A stretch of 64,000 nt of DNA from Hyposmocoma kahamanoa (GCF_003589595.1 NW_020654229.1:3192980-3256979), one strand, 5' to 3'; positions 30,701-42,270 are shown, counted from the stretch's first letter. Notes: a model not told the origin generated them from the sequence alone. Made by a program: numbers and translations.

Positions 30701-31065
30701 TATTTAATTTATTTATTTAGTTCAGGCGACATGACTAATATAATAAACAGCTTAAGGAATAACATACATACAATACAACTGCAGCGGAGAGCAGGAACAC
30801 CCCGGGGGTTCGGTGCGGTCGGGTTGCTTCCCTTCAGGGTTCAACCCAGTCCCACATAACCCCGGCTCTGCCCCTGCAGGGCCGGGGTATCTGTAAGCAG
30901 ATTCCCTCGGGTAATAAAAAAAAGGAAGCAGCAGCCTAGTGACATTGACGTGGTCGAACGTACCGGGGGCAGTTTGTGCAACTCCTTCTGCACGAATGTA
31001 CGCGACGTGCCTAGGATCAGTCTCTTGCAGGAGTGTGATGATATCCTGGAGACTCTTCACGCCTT
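30694..31065 (-). mobile_element. ORF1-only retroposon copy 3, rearranged
   Basis: 30700-30775 is the 3' terminus (AACATACATACAATA, TTCAGGCGACATG). 30930-31065 encodes on the minus strand MKSLQDIITLLQETDPRHVA and GTFDHVNVTRLL, matching the N-terminal domain of copy 4. The middle is deleted, and another LINE end lies between the two parts. Confidence 0.72.
30777..30926 (+). mobile_element. GC-rich LINE 3' end
   Basis: The 150-bp insert is much richer in G+C than its surroundings (CACCCCGGGGGTTCGGTGCG, GCAGGGCCGGGGTATCTGTA) and ends TTCCCTCGGGTAATAAAAAA. This looks like a 5'-truncated R1-type LINE end. Confidence 0.55.
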
Positions 31066-31514
31066 ATATCGCTTGTATACCTAGAGATAAAATCATTCCT
31101 GTCACGTTTCGGGCCGCCATTTCTCGGATAATCGGACCTAGTGCGCAGTATAGCCAAGTTTGATTCCTTAATCGGCCTTGGCGGGAATCGATCGTAGCGC
31201 CACTGATTTCGTCAAATTGATACAACGCGACGAAACATCGTAAGGTGTAAATAAAGCCTTGCAGTGGAAGTGATGAGATAAAATTTATCGATGTTTAGAA
31301 TAAAGGTTAAAATGCCAATGTTACATTCTTAATGGTATCAATAGCAATAAATAAATAATGATAGAAGTGGTCGGGTATATGTCATTGTTAATAATGTTGT
31401 AATAAAATACTTTTAGCATCCCTAACCGTTAGTGTGTAAAAATGTAACTCGTGAAACCAAGCATTAAAACGTGAAGCCTAAAATATTTTCAGAATTTGTA
31501 ATAATTTAGTAGAC

Positions 31515-31775
31515 ATAGCTAGAGCTCATTGTGAAAGGTTCGTCCAGGGAAGTACTCCCACCATACCTATTTCTTTCGGTTTTGAAGGGTAAGGTTGCTG
31601 GTGAAACTATTGGCATATGGGAATTATCAACTTATGTCCCAGGATGACGGGCGCAGTGGCAGCGCCCCTCAGATCTTTGTGATTTAAAGCTCTGAGTGGC
31701 ACTGCAACTGTTAGGGACAGGCGTGTAGCTTACTACCAGGCGCACGACTTGTTCGTCCCGTCACTTGATATTTAA
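31515..31775 (+). repeat. Repeat B copy, with central deletion
   Basis: It begins GCTCATTGTGAAAGGTTCGT, lacks the GCCAAGCAGTAATG block, and ends CTTGTTCGTCCCGTCACTTG. A second B copy follows at once. Confidence 0.8.
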
Positions 31776-31779
31776 AAAA

Positions 31780-32265
31780 AAGAAGTGCTGCCAACTTACC
31801 TATACCTTTTTTTGTAACGAGGGGTAAATCTTCAAAAGATACCCGGCTTCCTGGGGGGGAAGTTCGGGTTACGTGGGATTTCTACCCACTAAAACCCCCT
31901 CGGTGGCCTTCCTCCGTGCATATTGGGTTGCATCGGAATACAACCGATACTACCCATGTACATTGCCCCTTCGGGCCCCTCTCGGCCGGAACTGGCACAG
32001 CTCCATGCGACCACCACACAAGCTGCCTTCCCAAAGTCACGAAATGTTTGCATGAACGTATAACTTACCTATACCTGCCGCCAAGACAGTAATGTAAGTT
32101 GCGCTTCGGTTTTGAAGAGGGTTGTTGGTGAAATTACAGGTACTTGTGACTTGTCAACTTATGTTTACCGGCACTGCGACTGTTATGGACAGATGGTTCG
32201 GTTAGCACTGGTGCTTACGTACGCCTGGGCGTACGACTTGTTCGGCCTATCACTTGGTATAAAAA
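31780..32265 (+). repeat. Repeat B copy split by an R1-type LINE end
   Basis: 31780-31806 and 32062-32265 are the two halves. AACTTACCTATACC is duplicated at the break. Confidence 0.78.
31807..32061 (-). mobile_element. 5'-truncated R1-type LINE 3' end with 14-bp target-site duplication
   Basis: The insert is GC-rich and ends on the minus strand with AGATTTACCCCTCGTTACAA and a short poly(A). AACTTACCTATACC flanks both sides. Its minus strand holds the GTGGGTAGAAATCCCACGTA and CCCAGGAAGCCGGGTATCTT blocks, typical of lepidopteran R1-like LINE ends. Confidence 0.75.
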
Positions 32266-32384
32266 CGTCTGTAACTAAAAAATAGACGGAAACTTAGCTT
32301 AGGATAATTAACATTATTTCAATTGTGTAACGTGAAAACTAGATATATCGTAGCATATCTCTAATTTGAAAAGATGTAATGGTT

Positions 32385-33305
32385 TCTGGGGGCCTACCAC
32401 AATCTTTTAAAACAATATTACTTTAACCTCACATTGGCTTTTTGTACCATAACGCGCTTAAAGTAAGCTTATTGTTATGTTAAAACTATGATGTTTTATT
32501 GGCACTTCATTTCATTGACTATTCATTCACTCAGCTCGTACTATGACGTGACTTTAACATTAAAGTAATATTGATTTTATGTCAAATTTAACAATCTTAA
32601 AATAGTTACACGGATGCAATGGAAACAATATTATTTTCAGTTTTATTGTCTTAGTATTGAAAGTTAAGTTGAACTTATTCATTTACATATACATATACTT
32701 CAATATTTTGTTTATCTTTTATTTAATAGCACATAGGATATAGGATAATTTGTCATTTAATAAAAATACGCGATGTCTATTTCGTAAAATTATGACAGCG
32801 CCATCTATATGCTCCTTGGCGAAACTAACAGTTGACACTAGACTACAGTTCCGAATTCACAACGTGAGTATCAAGACTCATCTTGTTTTATTTATTTTTA
32901 TTTATGAAAACGCGGAATAATTATTGAAAACAACATAATTTTAATAGATTTTATTATTACATACTTTTCTTTTTTTAGCAGTCAAAATTCTCTGAATGTA
33001 AATAACATTAAGTACTTAAACATTATACTACGATAAGACGATTCGGAACACCAAAAAAGAAAGAGATGGCATTATATCGTTCACATAGCGTTATCTCTTT
33101 CCCATTTTTAGTAAGGAATAGACAATATTGGGAAATCATCCGTTCTTTCAATCACTTCTGCAATAATACATTACTCGGTTGACTGGTTCGTCATGGTACG
33201 AATATGAGTAATATTATAATATTATAATATTATAATATATTAGCTTACTTTAAGCTTACATTGAAATTAGATTGTTTTTGGAAAGGGTACGGTAGGCCCC
33301 CTGGA
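32385..33305. repeat. Possible 0.9-kb TIR element
   Basis: GGGGGCCTACCACAATC and AAAGTAAGCTTA at the left match the inverse of TAAGCTTACATT and GGTACGGTAGGCCCCC at the right, with mismatches. The interior is A/T-rich without open frames, apart from an (ATT)n-like stretch at 33205-33240. Bases 33305-34380 hold nothing clear. Confidence 0.4.
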
Positions 33306-34435
33306 CTGTTACTTGAAAGTGATTGCAAGTTACGACATTTTGTTTATTTATTTTTGTTTTTTTATCGACTTTATATTGAGAATATATTCAATGTGCTGCC
33401 ATCTAGCGGTAAATAGATGAAAGACGACGAACGATCGACGTCTTGAAATAACATGGAAGGTTCGAAATTTGTATTTATTTCTCACACATGATTTATTACT
33501 TACCGCACAATATATTAATTACATCTTCATTTAACATATGTATATGTCTATTAATGAAGTATTTAAATTAGTTTACACTTATGCTGTTTTATTTATCTAT
33601 GTATTCGTATTATATATTTAGTGTAAATATTTTAGTATATACCAAGTTTATGTTATGTATGTATTTGTTTTGTTTGCGCTCGAGTGCGTGCTTCACTCGT
33701 ATCGGGCTTGCTGAAAACCAGCGCTACAGGCTGAAAATCTACCAGCCTGTAGCTAATAGCTGAGGAAATCCCGTCTGCGCGTATCGCGACACGTGACATT
33801 TATTATTATAATTTTTTTTTAATCATTATAATTATGTTTTAACTTTTTTTGTAAGTACTGTTTTTTGTTTAAAGCTTATAATATTGTATTTTAATTTTAA
33901 GATCATGTGTGTCTCGGCGCTTACGCAATAAACTATTCTTATTCTTATATAAGTCAAAAACAACAAAAATAATCATTGTTAGTTGAATTTATATTTACCT
34001 GTTTATTTCTGTAAAAATACCCGTTAAATATATCGACAATAATATCGGCACCGGTACATCACAATGATCATTATCGATATTTATCGTGATTCGAATGACC
34101 TCACACAAGATGGGTTACCATAGAACTAAGTATGCTTTGCGGTTTTGCTCGATTGACGAAGCTTTGTTTATCAAAGTAAAACAAGTTTTTGCGTAGGTGT
34201 AAATATATGTTTACTAAGAAGTTAAATGTTGTTTCGTATACAGTTGTATGCATGATTTTCTTTATTTTTAGAATTAACTAACTACTTAACTGAACATAGT
34301 CCTACAAAACTGTATTACAGTTTGACTGCAGGATCGAAACGAGTCTCAATTTGAGCAAAAAGTTGAACAATTGACATTAATAATAATTTTTTTGTGAAAT
34401 TACTCCACTGGTTTGTTATAATTATTAATAATAAT

Positions 34436-34655
34436 AATAATAAATAAATAACGCACACACTCGACATAGCCCCGCACTAGGGAAACCCTGTGTCGCGGGT
34501 GCCATGGACACACACATAGACAACCACAAATTACACCCAAACTAACGAGAGAAATAAATGTAGGCCATACAAACATTTCTCCCGGCCCGGGAATCGAACC
34601 TGGGACCTCTGCGTGGCAGTCCGGCATGGTAACCGTTCGGCCACGGAGGCAGTTA
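34436..34655 (-). repeat. SINE-A copy, full length
   Basis: The minus strand has CTGCCTCCGTGGCCGAACGG, GGTTCGATTCCCGGGCCGGG, GGTTGTCTATGTGTGTGTCC and GCACCCGCGACACAGGGTTT. It is inserted at the edge of a SINE-C copy. Confidence 0.88.
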
Positions 34656-34870
34656 AATAATACAAATATAATAATACAAAGATCGAAAACTTAGAAAAAA
34701 ATCCTTCGATCCAGCCGGATTCGAACCGACGCCTCCTAGCAAACCGTGCCAGACGCTATGCAAACTAAGCCACGGAACGAACCAGCGGACCTCACGAGTT
34801 TTTCTATGTGCTTGTTGTCGGATCTTTGTATTTGGTTTTGAATGACTTTTTAGCAGCCGTAGCGCCATCT
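34656..34870 (-). repeat. SINE-C copy
   Basis: Minus strand: CCGTGGCTTAGTTTGCATAG, CGGTTCGAATCCGGCTGGAT (B box) and CGAAGGATTTTTTTC, with AGCACATAGAAAAACTCGTG upstream. Confidence 0.78.
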
Positions 34871-34959
34871 AAGGAACCACAGTTTAGTATTATTTGTGAT
34901 AATTTATTGTTTTAAAATAAATTCAGATTATAGGATATATGTTTGTTTGTCAAATTTCT

Positions 34960-35600
34960 GTTACAAGAATTTTAATTCTCCTTTAAACTTTATTAATCAC
35001 GCCGTTTGCCACAGATAGTGTCTTTTATTAAATCACGTATATTGGTCCTGGAAAAAAAATCATTTTCGTTTATTTCTCACTGTGTTTTGGTAATGAAATT
35101 TGAAATGCATGTCCCGAAAGAGGTATTGCCGGCAGCGTTTTAGCGTATGCAAAATGTGACATAATGTACATGCACATATAATAGAAATTACAATGCCTTT
35201 TAATAACAATAATAATATAATAATAATAATAAATCTTTACTTCGGACAACAGGGATCCATGAAGTGTCAATAAGAAGAATAGCTTATAATTAGGTTAGTA
35301 CGTATATTCTACTACGGATTTTGTGGTTGTTATTAAACGTCGCATCACGAGGCACTCATTCCCTTTGGTGATAGTCTTCAGTAGGCCGTTACTGCTGCCA
35401 CGTATTCTGCTTGATAAAGACGCCGACTTCTTCCTTAAGAGTGCCATGAAGCTGTCGACGCGAGCATCAGCAAACATGGCAGACGCACTGCAGAATCGTG
35501 GCAGCTGCAGCAGCGTTCTGAAGGCGTTATTATATTTTAGTCGGTCACCGGTTCCGGAATTTTCGGTAATATAATTAACCGGTTAGTGTAGAATTTATTT
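34960..35600 (+). repeat. Repeat O copy interrupted by a LINE tail
   Basis: 34960-35203 and 35538-35600 match the uninterrupted copy at 41420-41715 (TTATTAAATCACGTATATTG, CATGTCCCGAAAGAGGTA, AGTCGGTCACCGGTTCC). The interruption is exactly where the LINE tail sits. Confidence 0.75.
35204..35537 (-). pseudogene. LINE reverse transcriptase tail inserted in repeat O
   Basis: The minus frame reads MFADARVDSFMALLRKKSAS, LSSRIRGSSNGLLKTI, the same family as 3865-4080 and 62055-62230. Its A-rich tail (AATAATAATA) lies at the left border, so it is a 5'-truncated retroposon. Confidence 0.75.
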
Positions 35601-35642
35601 GTCATAAATGTGGCGCTCACGCGTATTATGTTTCCTCCACAG

Positions 35643-36293
35643 AATGGCAGTTACATTTACTGCGACATTTCTACGTCTAGGCTTCGTCCTTTCGTTACAG
35701 CTACCCATAGGAGGCAGATATTTGAGTCGTTGTACTCACTGAGTCATCCTGGCGCCCAGGCTTCAATCAAACTTGTGAGTAACCGGTACGTCTGACCCAG
35801 TCTCAGAAAAGATGTACGCTCATGGGTGAGAGAATGTATGCCATGCCAGACAGTTAAAGTGACTAAGCATACCGCAGCCGCGTTGGAGGATTATGGTTTA
35901 CCCGATGCTCGTTTCGCAGACATCCATATGAACCTGATTGGTCCCCTGCTGATTTCTTGGGGCTTAAACACTGTCTCACCATCATTGACCGTTTTACCAG
36001 ATGGCCAGAAGTTATACCAATCGTGGACATCAAGGTAGAGACGGTAGCTTACGCGTTTGTCTCCGGTTGGATTTCGCATTTTGGTTGTCCTAAGAAAGCA
36101 GTAACAGACCAGGGTAGGCAATTTGAGTCACAGGTTTTCCAGAATTTGGCTAAACTGAACAGCATCAAGCACGCAAGGACTACAGCCTACCACCCAGCCA
36201 GCAACGGGATGATCGAACGGTTCCACCGAACTTTAAAGTCTGCTATCATGGCGCATGGGGGTAAGGATTGGGTCAACATTTTGCCTGCTCATT
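35643..36293 (+). pseudogene. Ty3/gypsy LTR retrotransposon integrase fragment, frameshifted
   Basis: The first frame has a zinc-binding HHCC remnant (HRRQIFESLYSLSHPGAQAS ... CMPCQ) and GPLLISWG. After a shift near 35960, the core domain follows: CLTIIDRFTRWPEVIPI (first D), GCPKKAVTDQGRQFESQVF (second D) and YHPASNGMIERFHRTLKS (E). All three catalytic positions survive, but at least one stop and one frame shift are present. LTRs, protease and RT were not found. Confidence 0.85.
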
Positions 36294-36299
36294 AAAATC

Positions 36300-36880
36300 T
36301 TTTTTGATTTTTTCGGTGATCGATTGCTTTATTTTACAAAGTTTTGAATCCAAAAGTGAGCTAAAGTCTCCAAAGGAAATTTTGTAGTCATCAGATGTGT
36401 GTTTCTCTCTTATCTGCATAAAGCAGATGACGCAACTCATGAAAACAAGAACCGACGTCATTAATGTAAATTGTGAATAAAAATGGGCCTAAATGAAAGC
36501 CCTGCGGGATGCCTGACGAAATTTCGAGGAATCTAGAAATATAACCCTTTAATGCCACATCTTGACTTCCATTAGAGATATAGAAACTTACCCATCGATG
36601 TAAGTCGGTGTAAGTTTTTTAATTAGTGTCGAGTGACCAATTTTATCGAAGGCTTTAGAAAAATCGGTATACACAGCATCCACCTGATAGCCGGCATCAA
36701 GCGCATTAAGAAGGAAATCGGTATATAACACTAAATTAGTATCAACACTTCTGCCACAGAAGAAGTCATGTTGTTGTTGTGATACGTAACGGGATACTGT
36801 AATACTAAGATCATCTACTACAATTTTTTCAAAGATTTTGCCAATAATGCATAACATAGAAATTGGTCTGTACTGTCCTA
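36300..36880 (-). pseudogene. jockey/CR1-like LINE reverse transcriptase fragment
   Basis: The minus strand reads MLCIIGKIFEKIVVDDL, DAVYTDFSKAFDKIGHSTLI, then SGIPQGFHLGPFLFTIYIND and LLYAD. These are RT motifs: FSKAFD (block A), GIPQG and a decayed (F/Y)ADD. At 36420 the sequence switches to a different, charged stretch (FGDFSSLLDSKLCKIKQSIT), like part of an ORF1, which meets the gypsy fragment at about 36295. Confidence 0.8.
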
Positions 36881-36884
36881 CGTC

Positions 36885-37690
36885 ATGTTTATCACCGATA
36901 CCGGGGATCCCATCGCTATACGGTCAATTTGTAGGTAGAATTCATTATTCCACAACACATAGCCTGATGTTAGGCAGTGTTCTAATAATTCTGCATATTC
37001 AATTGACATATTATGTTCCCTTAGCTTTCTACGTACAATTTCAATGCAGTCTTTTACTGGTAGGTTGGTAAACAGCGATTGAACATCAAAACTGACCATG
37101 GTGTCATCATAGGTTAACCGTAGATCTTTGATTCCACTGATGAAATGGTATGAATCCTTCACAGAGTGTAGAAGTGTTCCCTCTCAATGGTGACAGTACC
37201 TTTGCCATGTGTTGAGCCCGTTTGTAGGTTGGTGTGTCAATCTGGCTAACTATGGGACGGAGTGGGGTGTCAGCCATATGCATTTTTGGTACACATACAG
37301 TTTTGGAGGTTTTACGCAGCAGGGTACAAACTAACTTACATCAAGTTTCAGCGTATCGGAGTGCTTAGATATTAACTTAGTTGTTGTTTTTAATATCTTG
37401 ATGGTAGGGTCTTTCTTCACCTTTTTATACGTGCTTTCATCCGATAGTAAGTCACTTATTTTGCTGTTATAATCTGACGTATTCATGACCACGGTCGCGT
37501 TACCTTTATCTGCACGGAGGATGACTAATTCAGGATCTTCGCGGAAGGTCTTCAGCGCGTTATATTCATCTCGAGTAAGATTCGGTCTGGGCTGTTTATT
37601 TGAATGCAATATTGACGAAACGTCTTGGTTTATTGCCTCCCAATCTTTCTTTCTCATGTTGTTTTTAACTGGACAATCCTCAATCGTTTA
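36885..37690 (-). pseudogene. Penelope-like element (PLE) reverse transcriptase fragment
   Basis: The minus strand reads LTRDEYNALKTFREDPELVI, LRADKGNATVVMNTSDY, then RPIVSQIDTPTYKRA, MVSFDVQSLFTNLPVKDCIE and IAMGSPVS. RADKG, FDVxSLFTNxP and the xxxMGSPxS motif are diagnostic of PLE RTs. Stops and shifts separate the parts. It ends at the MGSPVS motif, fused to the jockey/CR1-like RT, so the GIY-YIG endonuclease end is missing. Confidence 0.82.
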
Positions 37691-37833
37691 CGCCTGAGAA
37701 CTCGATAGATTATCTGTTATAAATATTTTCGAAACATTGATGAAAGATTCTACATGATTTGATTCTTTGGTAAGGGTAGACGAGCTGATAGGATGACCGG
37801 CTAGAATAAACACGGAATGAAAATAGTCATTAA

Positions 37834-38305
37834 TAATCTCAGTACAGAGTACTAAAAAAACCGACCTCAAAAGTACGTGGAATTACATCTATTTGCTAAG
37901 TTTCATTGAAATATCCCCTAGTTCGCCACTATACAGGACTTGATACTGGAGATAATAAAAATAGGTTCTCACTACGACACTACTCAAAGAGAGAGAAAAA
38001 CGCCTTGAATCGGAGAAATAGCAAAATCAACTAAATAATTGCTAAAAGTAATTGCTCCTAAATTAAAGTCAGGCGCTATTTATAAAAATGAATCTTCATG
38101 CGTGAACAGCCACCCTTTGAGGTGGTTGATTTTCTTCAAAATAAAATGGGACCACTATGGAGATACCCCCTTTCCAACAAAAAAAGAATTATGAAAATCG
38201 GTTCACAAATACCGGAGTTATTGCGTAACATACATACAAAAAAAAAGAAAAAAGAACATACAGTCGAATTGAGAACCTCCTCCTTTTTTGAAGTCGGTTA
38301 AAAAG
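37834..38305 (-). repeat. Repeat J copy, long form
   Basis: Close copy of 20340-20802, ending CTCCTCCTTTTTTGAAGTCG and GTTAAAA. Small differences include an insertion near 38036. Confidence 0.78.
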
Positions 38306-38739
38306 GTTACAAATAGTTTCGCCATCAGTAGAAGAGGAGTCCCCAAAGGTCATATGAGGCGGAATGTAGTTAGGACAGAACTTAGATTTAATAAAATTCC
38401 AAAAATATTTCGGAATAGCTGTGATTTTTCTTCGAAAATTTTTATGTAACTATTGTAACATTCTGTCTGTAATTTCTTTGCACGAGAACGTAGTTATTTA
38501 AATTGCTAATAATCACGAGGACCTATCTATTAAGTATTAAGTAATAGTTTAATAAACTCTATTGTACATCAATTAGACAAAGGGAACGTTAAAACCCATG
38601 CACTTTTATAACGGTACAGCATATTTTACACACTTGACAATTAAAAATGTGTCCAAACATTATTGTCGCTCTCATTCTTGTCTACTTTTAAGTCAAATAG
38701 TTGCTTTAAGCCAAACATTTATTTGAAATATAACAATTA

Positions 38740-38850
38740 GATGGTCATTGTGGTGATGATGACGGTGGTGACGATGATGATGGTGGTGATGATGACGATG
38801 ATGATTGTAGTGATCATGATGATGATGTTGATGGTGGTGATGAACAACAA
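38740..38850. repeat. (GAT/GGT)n trinucleotide repeat
   Basis: About 35 imperfect GAT, GGT and GAC triplets. Flanks (38310-39000) show no coding signal. Confidence 0.88.
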
Positions 38851-39259
38851 AGCTTATATGATATTAACAAAACACTTATTTAGATATATTTATTAATTAC
38901 ATATAGATAGATAGATGGTCTTACACGGATGAGAAGGATTTTGATACAGGAAGTTATATTAAAATATTTGTTACATATTAAATGTTCTTTTGTGAATGAC
39001 AAAATGTGTGTTGTAATAATAATTTCTCATTACTGTGCTGTCTTTCTCATTTATATTTATGAGAAAATCATTCGTGTTACTGCAATCTCATTCCTGTGAG
39101 CTAAAATATCGTTTTTTGTTGTATTTAACTTAAATACTTCTGTGATTTTATAATTATTGACATTGCTTGAACTTATTTGTACGTTTAAGAACTTAAAACC
39201 AAAAGAAAAAAGGGTTTTACAAAAATCAGTCAAAAGTGCCATTGAATTTCGAAAAGTGA

Positions 39260-40200
39260 AATTCACCTTTCAACTTGTAAACGCTCATCCATTCCGCCAA
39301 CATGTACTACGAGGTCACTCCACTTTGAATTTAGGTCCGATAATTTGTGAGGCAGTGCGAAGGTCCTCCTTAATCGAACCCACGAAATCAGCTCGAAACT
39401 CCCTAATTTCCCTTTAAGTTCAGCCAAGGAAGTACCCTGCGATTGCTCATTAGGAGATGCTGCACGGCAGGTCACACAACGCCAGGCAGATTTCTTTTCC
39501 AGACCCATTTTCCTATAAGTGGATTCAGCGATTCCAGCACAATGATAATGATAAGTCCCACTGCACAGTCCCCCATGACATACGACGAAATCAGTAACTG
39601 GTCATTACAATTGGAACGCAACATTTTAATAAATGCACCGTCGGCAAAACAAGCGATAAGTATCAATATATCCGCGCGCGCGCTAAAGTCAAACGTTCGT
39701 CCGTAATGACAAACTCAAGATATTTAACAATTAACTTTTAATTAATAAACAATTAACTGCCTCCGTGGCCGAACGGTTACCATGCCGGACTGCCACGCAG
39801 AGGTCCCATGTTCGATTCCCGGGCCGGGAGAAATATTTGTATGGCCTACAATTATTTCTCTCGTGAGTTTGGGTGTGATTTGTGGTTGTCTATATGTGTA
39901 TCCATGGCACCCGCGACACAGGGTTTCCCTAGTGCGGGGCTATGTTGAGTGTGTGCGTTATTTATTTAAAAAAAAAGAAAAAAAACAGCGAACGAATGAA
40001 ACTTAAACAATGTGACTTTTGACTGTTCGCCATGTTCTTTGAAGTCTGCCGAAGTGATATTTTGACAAGAGTAATGATGTCTCCGTTTACATTGATTACA
40101 GTCTAACCAATTATTATATACAATTTTTGCTTGGCAGTCGAAACAGATCATAGCGAAAGAGTTTAAATGCTGCCTCTGACATGTTAGCGGTATTAGTCCA
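39260..40200 (-). pseudogene. LINE ORF1 with PHD-like zinc finger, interrupted by SINE-A
   Basis: The minus strand reads CFDCQAKIVYNNWLDCNQCK, RRHHYSCQNI at 40170-40035, and after the interruption KKSAWRCVTCRAASP near 39500-39450, then a charged coiled stretch with GSFELISWVRLRRT. The C-C-C-C-H-C...W-C-C spacing fits the PHD-type finger of many arthropod LINE ORF1 proteins. Confidence 0.65.
39747..39965 (+). repeat. SINE-A copy, full length
   Basis: CTGCCTCCGTGGCCGAACGG, CCATGTTCGATTCCCGGGCC, GGCCTACAATTATTTCTCTC and the CACCCGCGACACAGGG block are all present, followed by an A-rich tail at 39967-39985. Confidence 0.88.
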
Positions 40201-40229
40201 AAGCAGCGCCGCCGCTGCAAACGATTAGG

Positions 40230-40950
40230 TGCGTACAGGACGGCGAGAAAGCCTGCATGCGCAAGTAATTATATTTTTACAATCTAATTGAATAAACGTA
40301 CTGTGATGCCACAGTCATAATAATAGTATCCTTAAACTTTTCTCCGAGAGAAACCCGAGAACCTAAACGGTACACAGAACGAATCGCTCGTTTTTGCAAC
40401 ACAAATATGGTTTGGATATCTGCCGCTTTACCCCACATAGGAGTTCCGTAGGACATTATACTATGAAAGTAACTAAAGTAAACTATTATAGCAGTATCAA
40501 TACCGGTAAGTTCACGTATTCTGTGGATTGCGTATGCAGCAGAGCTTCATTTGTTGGTCAGGGAAGATATAACGGAAACCATTGAAGTTAATATCTAAGG
40601 TACTCCGCAGAAGACTGCTTTGTTAACAATATTTAACTTTTCTCCATTTATTTCTATATTTGAACTAGTTCGTCTTACATTAGGTAATTCCAATTTAATA
40701 CACTTTGTCTTCTTGGCATTAAGTAATAAATTGTTTGTGTCTCTGTTGTGTGTCTGTCTGTTTTAAAAATTAAGGGTGTATTGTCAGCAAACAGTACTAT
40801 TTTGCAAAGGTCTCTAACAAAGAATGGCAGATCAATTATAATGTTAAATAAAAAAGGTCCAAGTATTGAGTCCTGCGGAACGCCCATTTCTGCTGGAGAG
40901 TTCAAGCACTGGGGAGGTAACCATCTTGAGGAGGTTGTCATTTTTGGGTC
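40230..40950 (-). pseudogene. jockey-like LINE reverse transcriptase, 3' half
   Basis: The minus strand reads GVPQDSILGPFLFNIIID (RT GxPQGS decayed to PQDS), FADNTPLIF (FADD decayed to FADN), AKKTKCIKLELPNV, then YFSYFHSIMSYGTPMWGKAA, FVLQKRAIRSVYRLGSRVSL and GEKFKDTIIMTVASQYVYSI. The two altered catalytic motifs show it is inactive. Confidence 0.85.
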
Positions 40951-41019
40951 ATCGCCATCGCGGCATCCGTGAAAAATCTATTTCTTCACTCAGCAGGAGG
41001 TACCGTCACTTTAAATTCG

Positions 41020-41185
41020 TAAGGTCCATTAGTTCGTTCCGTGGTGTAGTTGACATACCGTCTGGCACCCTCTCAAATCCAGCTGTATCGAAGGATTTTT
41101 TTCTAAGTGTTCGCATTTAATATCTTTGTATTAATAATTTTAACATACTAGTGGATTAATTTCACAAAAACATTTGAGTGAACAC
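41020..41185 (+). repeat. SINE-C copy, B box damaged
   Basis: GTTCGTTCCGTGGTGTAGTT, ATACCGTCTGGCAC and TCGAAGGATTTTTTTCTAAG match the family. The region of the GGTTCGAATCC box is reduced to CAAATCCAGC. Confidence 0.72.
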
Positions 41186-41419
41186 GTGACCACCATGATA
41201 GTGGTCGTGCGGCGAACATCATGACAATAAATAAATAAATAAAAAACTAATAAGAGAAGTGATTAAAATAACCGTATTTTATTCAGATACCATCTCCTTG
41301 CCCGATACCATCTCTACCCCTAGCGAGAAAATGCTATAGTGTCATAGCGACAGAATGCCTCTAAATGAATGAATTAATGACAATAAAAAAATAACACAAT
41401 TTAATATTCTTTTCAATTA

Positions 41420-41715
41420 TTTATTTACATGAATTTTAATTCTTCAATTAAGTTTCATTTATCGTGCCCGATGTCACAGACAGTACCTCTTATTAAATCA
41501 CGTATATTGGCCCTGAAAATAAAAACATTTCCGTTTATTTCTTACAGTGTTTTGGTAATTAAATTTCAAATGCACGTCCCGAAAGAGGTACGCCCGGAAG
41601 TGTTTTACCGCATGCCAAATTTAACACAATAGACACGCCGAATTAGAATGCCTTTTAGTCGGTCACCGGTTCCAGAATTTTCGGTAACATAATTAACGGG
41701 TTATAGTGTAGATCA
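41420..41715 (+). repeat. Repeat O copy, uninterrupted
   Basis: Parallels 34960-35203 plus 35538-35600 and shows the pre-insertion state of that locus. Confidence 0.7.
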
Positions 41716-41784
41716 TTTCATACAGTTAATTCCCACTTCATCGCATAAAATACTCCTATATACATATATCATATTAAGGACCAC

Positions 41785-42270
41785 CTAGGTTAGCGGCAGT
41801 AGAGCTCCTGTTATTTGGATAAGGTTCCACAGTATCTGAAGACCCGTTTGTTTAATCAATGTGTTCTGCCCGCCGTGATGTATGGTGCCGAGACATGGAC
41901 GCTCACGCAGGAGATTGTATACAGGTTGAGAGAGGCACAGAGACCCATGGAGCGCACCATGCTCGGCATCAGCCTTGTGGACCGAGTTCTGAACGTTGAG
42001 ATCCGACGACAGACGAAAGTCCAAGATGATGGAACTCGGATCATGGAACTCAAATGGGATTGGGCGGGACACATAGCAAGGAAAGGTGATGACAGGTGGA
42101 GCAAGACGTTGACTGAATGGGCAAAAGATGCGTCAGGCGTCTTGTTGCAAGGTGGGTCGACGACATAGTACGCGTCGCGGGGCGTCAATGGATGAGGCTA
42201 GCATAGGACCGTGGTGGATGTCACAAATTTCGGGAGGCCTATACTTATTAGGTGAAATCAGGCTGTGGAT
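41785..42270 (+). pseudogene. RTE-type LINE, C-terminal part
   Basis: The frame reads VPQYLKTRLFNQCVLPAVMY, GAETWTLTQEIVYRLREAQR, TMLGISLVDRVLNVEIRRQT and WDWAGHIARKGDDRWSKTLT. After a shift it continues RWVDDIVRVAGRQWMRLA. This is the classic tail of RTE-like LINEs in Lepidoptera. The RT core is absent. Confidence 0.85.

Noticed and set aside
38740..38850. Asp/His-rich coding repeat
   Set aside because: The GAT/GGT triplets have no extended open frame with coding flanks, so this is simple sequence.
39747..39850. tRNA-like sequence with perfect B box
   Set aside because: It is the head of SINE-A, present in about ten copies with the same 3' body.
41290..41366. Possible terminal exon of gene B after the GTAAGT at 42764
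   Set aside because: The acceptor is only moderate, and the frame stops after about seven codons without the family's C-terminal motif. Kept only as a remark.
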